Below, one piece after another: positions 13,401 through 27,700 of a DNA stretch of 64,000 bases. This DNA is from Hemicordylus capensis (lineage: Eukaryota > Chordata > Lepidosauria > Squamata > Cordylidae), in assembly GCF_027244095.1 (NCBI RefSeq), contig NC_069658.1:51633001-51697000 (forward strand), given 5' to 3'. The translations under genes were made by a program, and so were the position numbers. Within the stretch, counting starts at the first letter, position 1; every line of letters starts with the position of its first letter. The notes beneath the pieces are model-generated. The model worked only from the letters and a program-made list of their open reading frames with translations. It searched no databases and was not told the DNA's origin.

Positions 13401-16400
13401 TCTTCAGTTACCACCAGCACATCTGGTGGCGACTCAGAGGTGGGCCTTCTCTGTAGCTGCTGCTGGGTTGTGGAATACACTCCTGACAGAAATCCATAAT
13501 CTGAGTTCATTATTGGCCTTCAGGAGAGCCCTTAAAACCTATCTGTTTGCCCTGGCCTTCCAGGGTTTTTAAACAGTTTTTAAACTGCAAAGGTGTGGCC
13601 TAGTTTTCCAGGGTTTAAAAACTGTTTTAAATGTTTTAATAATGGTTTATGCTGTTTCTACAGTTTTCAATTTTGACAGTTGATTGGTTTTAGTTTTATT
13701 TTAATGTAAACCGCCCTGAGCCATTTTTGGAAGGGCGGTATATAAATCAAATAAATAAACAAATAAATGGCAGTGGCGAGTCCAAGCAGAAGCCCAAACC
13801 CAAAGGCGACTGGCAGCACAAGGCCTCCAATTCCTGAGCCCAATTCAGGAGAAGCAACATTCACATCAGTGGCTTACTAATGCTTAAGAAAAAGGTGAAG
13901 CATCTGGACCAACTATAAAAACTGCTCAGTTAGTGTTTAGCAGTCGCTGATGCAACATCTGGATTTGTCTGTAGTTCCAGATGGCTCCACTGGCGGACAG
14001 CTCCCCCTGCCTCGCCCTGCAGTATTGAAAACCATGCCTTTCAGCTTCCAGACAGCCCTCTAGCTTCACCAGTAAGGTGGAAATCTGAACTACATAGCAG
14101 GGGTGGCAGAAATAGGACCAAAAGCTGGAACTGATTACTCGATTTCTCCATGACTTTCCCTTTCAGACAATAGTGTGTAGAATATAGTATAATAAAGGTG
14201 TCAGAACCCAGCTCCCTTGAGAAGTCCATAATGCTGGGAAAGGTTGACAGAAAGAGAAGACGAAGATGGCCAGCAGCAAGGTGGATGGACTTGATTACGA
14301 CAGCAATGAATGCACCACTGAGAGACCTTAAAGGCCAAGCTGAAGACAGATCATCCTGGAGAGAATCTATCTATGTGGTCGCTAAGAGTTGACACCGACT
14401 TGATGGCACTTAATCAATCAATCAAAAACCTTATTTAGTGAAGGAAGCTTCAGAAAGAGATTATGTGAAAACTCAGTCACTAATTGTTTTGAGCTGCAGA
14501 GATATATCAAAGAAAGAGTCCCAACAAGTCCCAATCTTCTCTGATAAGCAAAGGTATTAATTACTTCAAGTTTTACAATAAGGTAAAAAGTGGCATAGGG
14601 GGAGAAATTACATGGGAATTTAAACCAAACAGGTCCAGATAAATTTAATCGCAACTAAATCCCATAAAAACAATGGGACAAGTTTGGCATAACTGTTTTA
14701 AGTCCTGTTGCTTTCAATGGGACTTAGCAATAGCTAGCTATGGCTAGGCTGTGGCCAAAGGGTGTAAACCTGATAAAATTAAGAATGTTTAGATCCCATT
14801 GAAACCAGTGGGACTTAAATATACATTGTGCTTAATTTTATCTGGATTATGTCCTATATGCTGAAATATATAATGCATGTACACGCACACGCACAAACCC
14901 CTTACCTAGTCTGGAAGAACTGCTTTCAAACTGAACATGGTCAATTATCAGTTTCTCCATGTTCTGAAGATTTTTGAACCCTTCTGGGATTATATCAAAT
15001 ATATTTTGACTATTAGGTAGATCCACTGTGAATTCCTTCAAGCAGGTATATTCGTCCAAATTTAAAAGGAGAGTTTCTGAAAAAACATATAACAATCAGT
15101 GATCCAGTGTAAGTGAAGAGTCTATATCATTCCAGCCAATGGCTCTTCATGTAAAATTTCTCATCACATTTCTGTATTAATTGAGCAGGATTTTTCAGCC
15201 CCTTAGATTTCAAATATTTGAGCATAATCCTTAAAATGTAAGATTTAGAACCTACTTAGGAGAGAGAGTTCACAAACCTAAATATAATGTGCAAGACTGT
15301 CTGGCTTCCACCTTCTGCAGTTACTCTGATATTACATGAAAGATACAGTGCAGAAAGGTATTTCTGGATCCAGAATCAACAACCATGCACCCAAACCAGC
15401 TTAAACCAATTTATGAAAACCTTTCATGAGAAGAAAGAATGACTTTAAAGAATCTCCAGAAGAGAGAGAGCCTGCTGATAAAGGTGGCACTGTCATTGTA
15501 TTCATCACAACAGATTACATAACAGAAGGCCACCAACAATGTATTGACACAAAAACATATAGAGCTTGTTACAAGACATGCTTGTTTGAGGGCTCCTCAA
15601 GGCACCTCATCATGTCCTTTGGACCTGCAGGCTTGCAGACTCTGTTTTGGATGAGAGTAACGGGAGTGTGATTTCTCTACACCTATCCATATTTGGCAGT
15701 AACTCACAACAGTCACTAGTCATAGGCAAAACAGGTCAAAGTATAGGCATGCGACTGAAAGGATGGCACTCCCAGGTCCTCCTCATGTGAAAAACACAAG
15801 AGAGGTTGCCTGGTTGAGCAGACGTGACTCAAGGTAACTAATTCTCAAGGAATCGTTGGAATTCCCATTGTTGACATTAGCTGCACTAAGGGCTCCTGCA
15901 AATGCACAGATTAAGTGGTCTCTCCCACCCTGCAAGGAATAGCGCTAATGGTCTGATGTAAGGTTGGCAGGAAAAGATTCTCAGAGCTACAGAAAACATT
16001 ATCTTGCACATAGGAAGATCTTCCTTGTGGACCACCAGATAAACTTTGAGTCAGTTCATTATTCTAGTCCATACAGTTATTCAAACCATTACATTTCATC
16101 TTGCACCGTGACCACACTTCACACCAACTGAATTAAGCAAAATGCAGTCCTTTGTCAACCACAGAACCTCCTTCTCTCTGCATGAAGGAGTGGTCATTGA
16201 TCCCCCTCAGGGCAGAAATCTGTCTATTTCTGCCCCGGTTCCCCAAGCCTGTGTGTGTGCTCCTCTTTGGAACCACCAGCTGCATGTGTGTGGGTCTTGG
16301 CTTCAGTCTTTCCATCTGACTGTAGTTGGCTCTTGCACCCCCTTCGCCTCCAGCATACAGCTTTAACCTGCATTCAGGTCCATTCTGTGCAGCACACTTG

Positions 16401-19400
16401 GCTACATTGGGAAACTGGTTGATCCTGTAGAGGGGAATTTGAGGTAGTGGAGACTGTAGTAGTGATTTGTGTCTTTTGGGTTTGACAAGTTCTTTTGTCA
16501 AACTTTTTCTGCATGGCAGCTGCAGGAAGCATTGCTGCAGTTTGAAAAGTGAGGCATTTGAAAAGTGAGTGCTTGGAGGGGGGAAGTGGCAGGACATGGG
16601 TGAGCAAGTAAGGTGCTCTTTACCTGTGCTGTAAAGGTACCCCGTCCCACCCTGCCTTTGAGTGCACAAACAGCTCGTGCACATCCCTATTATCTAACTG
16701 CTGGAACAACCTTGTACTTATATTCCTTCTTTTATATACACTTTGCCAGGCAGTTTTAATTACCCAACAATGAAATTCATTGGCTATTGAGTGAGGGTGT
16801 TAATTTTTACTCTCTCCCTCCCATTATTAATCTCCCTCTGATTATCAGACATGGGGATGGGGGTTGTAACAGGACTACTTGACACTAACAGGATTGGCTA
16901 ATTACTGTCAGTTTTGCTGTGTCATGATGTTGAGTTATTGTATTTAAGAGCATGTTTCAGCCACTACTATATAGCACTGAAGCTGATGTGTTACATCGCA
17001 ATGTTTGCTACTTTGAACATCTGTTTTTAGGTTTTATTTTATTTGCGTATTAAAGAGGTCTTGGGGGAAAGCTTGTGAATTTTGGAGGATGTGTATTTCC
17101 TTGCTGTTATACTGCCCTACTCAACTTTAATTTACATTTTGAAAATGAGATTCTCGGATGTCTCTAAACTTTTCTTCCAAGTTTCACAGTGAGTATGATT
17201 TCCTGGTTACTCTTAAAATTCAATTTAAAATCAAAGGATAATTGGAACCACTTGTAATTAAATACACAGATTCCAATCATCTTTACCTATTTGTGAGGTA
17301 GATTTGGGTGGGGGGCATTTTTGTTTTTTTAAACTTTCCCCATAGACTACTACAGGGGCCGTGACCCAGTTATGAACCCAAGCCTGATCCCAACTCCGAT
17401 CCTGGCCCCCAACTCGATCTGAAACTTGACATTCTGAAAGGTCCAATGGAACTTGAACCAACATTTGGGTGTTTGTATCAGAGCGGGCCCAGTCCAATCC
17501 TGACATTTGCAAACATGCACAAGCCTACTTCAGATTGTGATGGGGAGGCTCTTCAACTGGAATTTCCGTTCTCTGTGTTCTAATAATTGTATCTGAGGTC
17601 AAGGCATCTAAGGTGAATATTGTGGCTGTCAATGGCATTTGGGTCAGTATCGAAAGGGTTGTGGATGCTGGTTGTGAAGTCACAGTATCCTTCGATGCCT
17701 AGGTCTCTTTTAGTATAGACTGATCTTTCCCTTTCCCCTTTGACTCCTTGCTTTTTTGCATTGAAGGTGCTGCTGATGTCAAAGATTCTCTCCACTGATG
17801 GTATTTTCAATGCCATCTGACTTTTGTCTGTACTGTAATTCTCCATTGCCTTCAGTGTTGAGTGGTGCTTCTTTTTCTTATGTTTGGTCAGAGTTTTTTC
17901 ACCATGTGGTCTCCTCTTAGCCATTTTAGGCATTTTACTCTGTTCAGAGTGGAGTTAGGAATGGATAGTTGCAGGCTTGGCATCAACACACTGATTGCAG
18001 TTGATATGGACTCTGCTGACAATGTAGGAACCTCTGTACTTAGACTTGGTGTTTTTCCAGTGGTGGGGCCTTTGTCAATGTCGGTGTCAAAGCTGACATC
18101 ATAGGTCTCAGGACTAATTTGTATACTGCATCTTTCAAACACAGCTCCCAGATTTTTTGTGTTTGTTTTGAAAATGACAAGCAGATTTTGCAAGCGTTTC
18201 TCTTCTGCTCTTCTCTTAAGCATAGGAGCCATAAGTTATGCCAGATGTTGGTAATCTGGCATTAGATTTAAATGACTTAAATGACTTCTCTGACATTAAA
18301 TGTCTTCTCTGACATTACATTTTGAGAAAAAGCTCTGGTGATAGAACATCTACACTAATAGACCTTTCTCAAACTTCTTTCTCGCTTAGGTACTTGAGGG
18401 ATGAACCCTCAAGCAATTGGAGCTTTCCCTTCCCACTGCTACTGAGGATGTGGTCAAAAAAAAAAACTGAGGAGAGAGATGCTCTAACCACCCTGTTCAG
18501 TGGAAGTGTGTGAGTGCTGGGCAGAGCTAGAGTTACATGTGGAGCTTTGAAAATCCTACCAAAGCAGCTGCTGGACATTCGTATTGCCCATTAGTGTGGA
18601 TACCAACTGGATCACAACAAGGATCCAGGTCAATAACTGCAATAGAGGTTCCATTGTATGTAGTGAAATTGGAGGCAAGAAAGAACTTTTGGATCCATGC
18701 CCTCTGGATGCTAGTCCCAGGAGGTCTCAACCTCGAGGACAACACATGACATGACATGTCAGCAGCAGCCAATCCTAGACTGCTGAACACTCCATCATGA
18801 ACAGACATTCTATAACTGTTACTGCAGCTGCTGTATCTTTCACATAACATCAGAGCAATGGAAGAAGGCAAAAACTAAAACATCCTGCACATTATATTTC
18901 TGTTAATTAATCAAAAATTTATACTATTCTCTTTGAATAACACTATCCTTCTGGGATCCAGAAAATACTGTTTGCAGCTTTACAAATCTCTCCACCCCCG
19001 ATAGGTAGGTAGGTAGACACACACACACACTCCAAGAGAAACCTGGGGGAAAGATCTCTGCTGGCACATTGTCTCTACAATGTTCTTTGACTGAAACCAT
19101 GACAGATAAAGAGTTATAAAATAAATATGCATGTATACTGTTAGGTAGACAGAAAATGTATTACTTACTACAAAACCACTCTTCATTTCAGACTCCATCA
19201 GCCTCAAATACATTTCTACCTCATTTAAGGTTGTAATTGCATGTACACTTACCTGAGAGCAAATTCCACTTAATCTAGTGCGAGTTCTTTGGGGTAAACA
19301 CAGATATGATTCAGCTGCTCACATAGCAATGGAAACATGTATTCAGTGCCAGATTTAGGCACAAGTTAAGTAAACTACTGTTTAGGGCTTCACATTATGG

Positions 19401-22400
19401 GAGGTCTCTGAACCAAAAAAATGACTAAATTTCAAGTTTTACACAATGTATTTCCATGTAAAGGTATTTCTCTAATGCAAACAGGCTTATTGCAAGATAA
19501 CTGTTTTTATCCGTTTTCTTTTTACCAAAAGAAAAATTCGTTTTGCTGCATCATTGCCAAGTAAAAACAAAGCTTTATTATTTCTATTTCCATTGTTATT
19601 TTTATTAGAATAATACTTTTTTGTGATGTTATGGGGCCCTTTAAGGGTGAAATAACTTAGGGCTTCAGAATATAATAATCTGGCCCTGCATGTATTCACT
19701 CCAATTAAAAGACCATAAATTCAGCTAGAATGAGGGCTTAGAATAAGACTAGGCTTTGGAATTAAATCACAGAGCTGCTACCATATTTTTATGGTTACAA
19801 TAAAAATATGGTAGTCATTCCATTGTTTGTTTTGATACACCCTTAAATAACTCTTTTCTTTAGCATACTGCCCTGATGAAAACACAGAGAGAAGAACAGC
19901 ACATTCAAGGTGATGGAACTCTACCTGGTCTCAAGGTTTCCCCCTGAATTTCAAGAGACTGCAGTGAAGACATTGAAAGAAGCAGGTTTTCTTCTACTAC
20001 ATTCAAGTCACCATTATGTATGCTGCAAATTTTGAATGACTCCACATTCTGTTCTATAGCTGGTTTGATACTTTCAATCAGGCCATGGCAATTCCGCAGG
20101 TTGAGTTCGATATGATCAAAAACTGAAAAGAGTTTCACTACATTCTGAAGGTCGGGAGCTTGGAATGAATTTATATTGCTGACTTCAAATTTCAAATGTG
20201 GGATCTTCTCATTGTCTTTGATATGAAGAAATGGAGCTATTTTGGAGTCTGGAAGATGTCTGGGGATAAATGTGCTAAACCGATTCATAGAATCTTCTTT
20301 TTCTTTTATCTGCTTTGTCATTTCACTAAAGAGTGTAAAAGCAGGAGCATATTCCTGGTTAACAACTGGAGTCCCCAGCATGGCAAATGATTTTTCAAAT
20401 ATGGACAAGTCAATGTTTTCCTGCTTTGCAGTAAGACCTGCCACAAATCTGCTTGGTAAGAATAAACTTTCTGGATAATCCAGAAAGAAACGAGTTATGA
20501 ACCCACTTTCTGAAGCAAACAGACTTAAGGGAAACTCTTTTCCAGTAAGGAACTGAAAGATCAGAGGAGCACAAGCAGGAACCATATTGCTTTGGTAGGC
20601 CAACCTTATTGGAAGATCCGGTACAATTATGAAAGCTGCTGAATGTTGCAACTCTGGAGATATTTGAGAGACAGTAATAAAAAACTTTTGTAGACACAGC
20701 TGATGCTCTGGAGTTTGCTGTAGATAAACATTGTTTTCAGATGAGCTTTCAAATGACCTTTCAGAACTGAATAAATTGAGTAGATGGGAAATTATTATTG
20801 GCACTGCTTTGAAAGGCTCGCTGCAGGCATATCTCAAAATGTACTGGTAACGGCCAATGATTTTCACAAAGGTGTCAATTTGCTGCAAGTACTGTAGCCC
20901 TTTCTCCACATCTTCTTGCACATCTGAACCCAGCAGCTCACTCAGTCTCAGACCTGCAAGAAATTCTTGGAAGGAAAGGTGGAAGAATTTGTAGAGTGGT
21001 CGAAGCCTTTGGGCAGTGAACTTGCTCAGCAGGCCAAACCAGACAGCATCATCTCCATTAACCCCAGCTTCACAAAGGTCTTCTTCATTGAAATCAAAGT
21101 GGGAATTGAAGAGACCTCGCAAGGCAAGTTCACCACAGGCGGACACCATGGCTTTCAGACGATCACTCTCCTGTGGATATTTCAATGAGCTGTACAGCAG
21201 GTAGGCTTTTAAAATGACCATATCTGTGAACATGTTGCCACTGGGATATTGAACCCAATACGTGCCAAGAGCCACAACAAAAAGGGGAGTCTTGAACATG
21301 GACTGCATTGCTTCCTCTTGTACCATCTGAATGAAAAACTTTTCTACAAGCTCAATGTTATGTGAAAACAGCTTCCTTAACAGATAGAGGGTACTGGATA
21401 GTGGAAACTCTGCAATACTGAGAATCATGTTTGCATAATGGCGGATTCCACCAATCCTGTTGGTACGAACTGCAATTACCAGACAGTATTTGCTGAAGTA
21501 GTTCTTTTGAATCAGGTCTCTGATCACATGGGGGACTGTATTTTCTTCATCATAATCATCCAAAAGGAACAGGACTTGGTTTTTGAAAAGCTGGCATATA
21601 TTCTTCAGAGAATCTTCTGTAAATGGCCCTTTACACTTTACCAGCTGGTTGCCAATAATACCCGCCAGGCTCTGGTCCCGTCCTGCAGAACTCAAGGAGA
21701 GATAGAAAACAAACTTGAATCTGCTGAGTATGGGACAGCATCCAGATGCCCACAGGATCGCTATCTTCCGGAGCAATGCCGTCTTCCCGCTTCCAGCTTC
21801 CCCTTCTAGGACTGTGACTGAATGAAAGCTTTCAAGGACCTCGGGCAGTAGGAGCTGCTGCAATGGCTGGTTTTTGATGTCTTTGGAGACAATGGAGAGG
21901 TCTCCATGCAGCAATTTCAAATCAATAGCAAAATGTGAAGACTCCCCAAAAGAAAACATTTTCCTGAAATTCATATCATTATATGCACTTGAGAGCTGTT
22001 CTCGAAGCCATTTGTGTTCGTCAAAGGCCACATCTGTGGAAACAGAAAGGATAAATAAGTGCCAGATCCCCATGCAGATTGGTTTGGAACAACTGCTAGG
22101 TGGACATCATGTCATTCTTTAAGATGTGACAGGAACCCTATTCACACTGTGTGAATAGGATGGTCCTGTCTAATAACATAAGAGCAGCCCTGCTGGATCA
22201 GGCCCAAGGCCTATCTAGTCCAGTATCCTATTTCACACAGTGGCCCATGAGATGCCTCTAGAAGACCACAGGCAAGAGGTGAGGGTATGCCCTCTCTGTT
22301 GCTGTTGCTCTCCTGCAACTATAGCCACCAGACAATAACAATTGATAGATCTGTCCTCAGTGAATTTGTCTGAAGCCCTTTTAAAGCCATCCAAGCTAGT

Positions 22401-24687
22401 GGCCATCACCATATCCCATGGCGGAAGAATTCCATAGATTTATTATGTCACACCCCCTGGCCCCATTGTGGCTCGGCTCGCTACTTTCTGGGGCACTGAA
22501 CTGGCAAAGTTGCTCCTGACCTCATTATTGCTACCATGGTTCATTGCCTCCTTCCATCACTACAACCATCACTAGTATTTCTCTCCTCCCTACCCCACAA
22601 TCCAAAGCTGAAGCGACTCAGCAAGGGAGGAGAAGGAGGAGGAAGGAAGGCGAGAAGTACCTTTTCCCTGAATGAGAGGAGAGTAAGACAAGGGGAAGAG
22701 GGGTTCTGCTTTTCTTGGGCATGATGCTGTTTTAGAATTATTGATCTTTTAAAAACACTTTTAGTGAGTGTTAAAAATATTTTGAGAACAATAACAGTGA
22801 AAATATTCAGAATTTATTCTAAAAAATAAATCAACTTTTCCTTGAGCACATTTTACTGTAAAAAGTAGTGCATTTGGCTAATTTAGGTGGCAGGATTGTC
22901 CATGCAAAATCTGGTATGTGCAGATCATCGAGAAGTATGTTATTCCCCAGTCAGCATTTGCTTCCAAGCAGGAAGAATCAGGAATGGAGAGAATCAGGAA
23001 TGAAGCTGAGTGGCCATGTTGCTGATTCTGGCCATGCCCCCTGGGTCAACGTCAGACACAGGTTGTGTTGTGAAGCACGTACACTAACGTTTGTGCATAT
23101 ACTTAAAACAAGGCAGCAGCCACTGGCAGGAATTTGAACCCCCATCACTGGCAAGTTCCCAATCAATCAATCAATCAATCATGTTTATTTACGGTCATAG
23201 AACAAAATTTAAAAAATACATAATAATGCACATGATATAGTAATAATATATACATAATATAATCAGGAACATGGACTCATCCTAATCAGCAGTTTCCCGT
23301 TTGCATAATCTGGTTTACCATCTGTCGTCTAGCATTCTTAGCTGCCTCACAGAACTTAGCAACTTTAAATGTTACTTCCTCCTTCTGATCTGAGAGCAGA
23401 TAGTTGACGTAAAATGCATCTGTATGTCCTGGGAAATCAGTCAGTAATGAGGAAATATAACAAGTTCGAAAGTCCCTATAAAAGAGACAGCGGAGTAAAA
23501 TATGAAAGATAGACTCCTGTTCTCCAGAGCCACAAGGGCATAGTCTCTGCTCTTTTGGTATCCCTCTGAATTTACCTTCTAGTTCAGCTGAAGGTAGCAC
23601 ATTAAATCTGGCCAGTGTGAACATCCTGCGATACTTAGTAATGGTGATCTTACCCAAGTAATTAGCAGGTTTGGTATTATACATTTGTAGACCTAGGAAA
23701 ACTTCTTTAGAGATTAAAGATCGATCAGTCTGCATTTCCATGTCATAGATCCGCTGCTTTAATATCAGTCTTGCGCGAAAAACACCCATTTCTAATAAAC
23801 CATCCAGACTAAAGCCATATAAACTTATCTGGCGAGATATTGACTGCTTCCAACTAGAATTAAATTTATCAATAAAAATTAGGTGAGCAAGGCCTGTAGA
23901 CAAGAAAGACAATCTGAACCAGAAGCTGAGAATGGAAAACCACATCCGGGCTTCCATCTTAGGCATACCAGTTTCAACCCTCAATATTACATTGGGAACA
24001 CATCTAGGGATCTGTAAAATAGATCTCAAGAACTTTGTCTGAACTACCTCTAGAGGTGTGCAGTTAGCATACGGACCCAACTGCGACCCATAGAGCAACT
24101 GAGAGCAGGCTTTAGCTGTAAATAGCTTAAGGGCAGCTGGTACAAACTGAGCTCCATCTTGATGGAAATATGATTGGATGGCCAATGCCGATTTATGTGC
24201 ATTTTGGGTAACATATTGCAGATGTGCTTGGCGTTTTGTAGAGGCCTGGAAAACAACCCCTAGATATTTAAAGGTCTTAACCTGTTCTAGTTGGCAACTT
24301 CCCATGTATCTGGGTAAGTGGCTCTGTTCACTTTTCACAAAAACTTGGGGATTGCAGTTTTAATAGTGTCTGTGGTATGATACAGTGGTATCATACAATG
24401 ATATAATGGTATGGTATGATATGGTAAGTTTCAAGTAGAAATTTAAGTCTGGGATACAGACAGACAGGAGGGAATAAAAAGTTTTTTATCATTATGTGCT
24501 TATTTAGTGACCTATTGGAAGGTGTTATAAACACTAGCTGGTGGGGAAGCAGTAAACAAATGCCCAAATTAATTCAAGACAATCCTATTCCACCTTTGAG
24601 ATTTTGCTTGCTACACTTAGTTTATTTTACAGGTGTTTTCATGTCTAAATATGCATATCCAAGTGGGACTTCAAAAAAGGAATTAGC

Positions 24688-24729
<42 letters not shown>

Positions 24730-27700
24730 GTGTAGGGAGAGGATGCTTATCTTGCAGCATGGGTGGGGGATGGGGGGTGGGAGTGGGAGCAGAGAGCATA
24801 ACCCCATTAGGCCCAGGGTCAAAATTACAGCTGCATCCCTACATGATTTTGTTCTTGGCTGTTTGTGGAGTCAGTTCTGTGAAACAAATTCAATGTGCAG
24901 CTGGTTTGTTTTGCACATCTCTACAGAACACACATTTAGGTCAGTTTAGGGTGGCATGCAAGACTATGTGTGCAGCAGATATTTAGCACATCTGGCTCAA
25001 ACCTGTTGTATGAAATATCTAGGTTTTGACTGCACTGGTAAAACCTAGATATTGACCTAGAAAAATCTAGGCTTTACGTGCACTGGCTCTTAAAGGTCAG
25101 TTCAGGGAAAACCTGATTTGATCTTTGAAACTAGATTTAAGTAACTTTTCCAGGGAGGCATGTTTGGCAAAATACTTACTAGTAACTGCCGTACAGAGAG
25201 CTTCTGTCTCTTCCAAATTGTCTTTGCAGTCATTTTGCTAGAAAAACAAGTGACATGTCAATTAATTATAATGAATACATAGGAAAGGCAGTATCTTTCA
25301 TTAGATCTGTTTCTTTGGGTGCCAATTTCTGAGACATCTAAAGCTGATTCATGCTAGTCACAATTCCAGATTCCTTTACGAAGCAATAGAGTTTATTCTA
25401 ATGTGCAGCTGGATACAATTTTTGCAGTGGTGAAAAATGTACAGCAGAAACTAGGTTTTTGTGCAGTTGGAAATATGGGGGTTTAATAAGGAACAGAGTT
25501 GTTGAAATAGGTGAGGAAAAAAGTCTCCGTTCTCACCTATAGTTTGGGAAGGAAGTTAATCTCATCTATTCTTTGCTAGACATCTCTCTCTCTCTCTCTC
25601 TTGTTTTCCTTTTCTTCCTTGCCTCCTTCTCTGACTCTTTCTTTTAAGTTCTGCATTCATTCTCATTTTCCCTTCCCTGTTATTCTCTTGTTCTGTTTCA
25701 TTTGAAAACATTTGAGAAGTGCTCACAGATTGGGGATCAGGGTGGGGAGGTGTACTGGTTTTTTGTGCAGTTGGGGACAAAAGCTTAGAATAAACCCTGG
25801 GCAACCATCTCCAGTTCTACATTATTTTACCTGGTCATGCAGTGACAGCCTCAGAGGTTGTTCTAATGATGCGTTCCTTCTCATGTCTGATTTCTTACAG
25901 CTGTAATAAATTCCAGAACAGTAGTCATGTTAATGTTATTAAATCCTTTCTTAAACTGCCTGGGAAGCTTTGGCTGAAAGACCAAAAAAATATTGTTAAC
26001 AATAGAAGTAAAAAAGGTGCTATCTCTTTTTAGATACAGGTTGTTTTTCGAATGCTACTCACATGTGCAGGGGAATAGCAAGGTTGGAGTGGGCCCAGAG
26101 ACAAGATTTTAAAATGCCCCCGCCTCACTGAAGCTCAGCTCATGGAGTAAAGAAATCTTAAATGAGGCTGAATAGTGGTAACAAAAAGCATAGTAAAATT
26201 TTACACACACACACATATATATGTGTGTGTGTGTGTGCCACAATAGAACATCATCCTAAATTATTTTTTAAAAGGTTTTGTAAATTGTGGACGATGCAAG
26301 TCATTTAATGGTACTAGAGAAAGACATGCTGTTCTGGTAGTTCAAGGTCTTAACACACATCAATTTCAGAGGATGAATACAACTTAAGGAAGCCTGGGCG
26401 AGTGTGTGGCTGGGGGAGTCAGTCATGTGACTTGCCTCTGGGCCCCCCCACAAGGCCCCCAGACAACTGTCTCCCCTTGCCCTATTATAGTTATGCCCCT
26501 GCACATGTGATTTACCCTCTACCTGATTACCAATGATTGAATCAAACACTTAATTGCCCCTGCAGCTACAATGATTCTGGGTGATTCAGCCAGCCTGAAT
26601 CTCCAAGATAATAGTAATTTATACATTTCAGATCCACCAAGGAACAAGACTTTTCCTTATCCCTTGGTAACAACAGAATATAAACTCTTCCCTAGAATTA
26701 ACCACCCCCACCCCGCCCGGCTTCCCTGCACCTCTGAATGGGAGGCAACATGGACTCCATTCAATTCTTTTGTCCAATCCAATCAATTTTGGGGTATAAG
26801 AAACTTATTTTTTACATTTCGCTAACCCTCTGTATCATAGTGACCAGCCTGGGAAAATTTCACTCTTGTGTTGTCCTTTCTTGAGCTCTAACCCACTTTC
26901 AGTGTGTAACTGGCCACTGCAGGTCAAAGCCACCTGGTCTACCCAAACCTTGGCTGTTGTGCATTAACATGTTTTGTTTATCCCCTTTTACTCTGACCAA
27001 TCCACTCCCTTGATTTGCTGTTTTCCCCACCAATTAACCTGTCTTGTGAACCATGCCCAAGTAGTCTTACATGATAGCAGCTAGTTTTAACGATAAGTAG
27101 ACTCTCTAGGAGTTGTGCCTCCCAGAATTCTATGGTTTCCTTATTCATTTCAGTTGCCAATACATTATTTTTCTGTGATGACAATCTTGCAAACAAGTCT
27201 GTTTCTCCAAGTTCCCCACGGAAATGATTCACTTTGCGAGTTCCCTAATCAGATTGCATGTTTGATTACTCCTTAATAAATGTTGAACGTTTTTCATTAG
27301 AAGCCTGCATCCCTCATTTGTAGCACTTCCACACCTATGCACAAGTTAGCCCTTGGATCCCTTAGAAGGACATGCAGTTTGGCCCCACATATCACAACAC
27401 CTTCAGTATTGATTACTATAATGTGCTTTATGGGGGGGTATCCTTAAAGGTAGATCAGAAACAATAGCTGATGCAGAGAGCCATGATGAGTCAGTTCCTC
27501 ATAGGGGTAGATTATGGGGCAAGGGCAGCCACTCCATAAGGCAGGAGTCACCTCAGGAACAGGTGCAGGGAGGGAGGGACACAGCGGGTGGCAAGTGCTG
27601 GGCCCCAGACATACCACTAGGGAACTATGTTCATTTTCCTCTCCTTTTCCTGCTGGGCCCCTCTTCTGGGCCCCAACATAATATATAAATAATAATAGTA

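Noticed and set aside
19905-22073. The full 722-residue frame as the exon
   Set aside because: Both ends overrun splice sites: the acceptor is at 22033 (CCACAG) and the donor at 19925 (CCAG/GTAG).
20196-22122. Plus-strand open frames opposite the NACHT exon
   Set aside because: Shadows of the long minus-strand NAIP exon.
23286-24338. 350-residue open frame as a host gene
   Set aside because: Related sequence recurs at 27670-29035 and 40455-41328 with LINE-type zinc motif and simple-repeat 3' tails, so it is a retrotransposon ORF.
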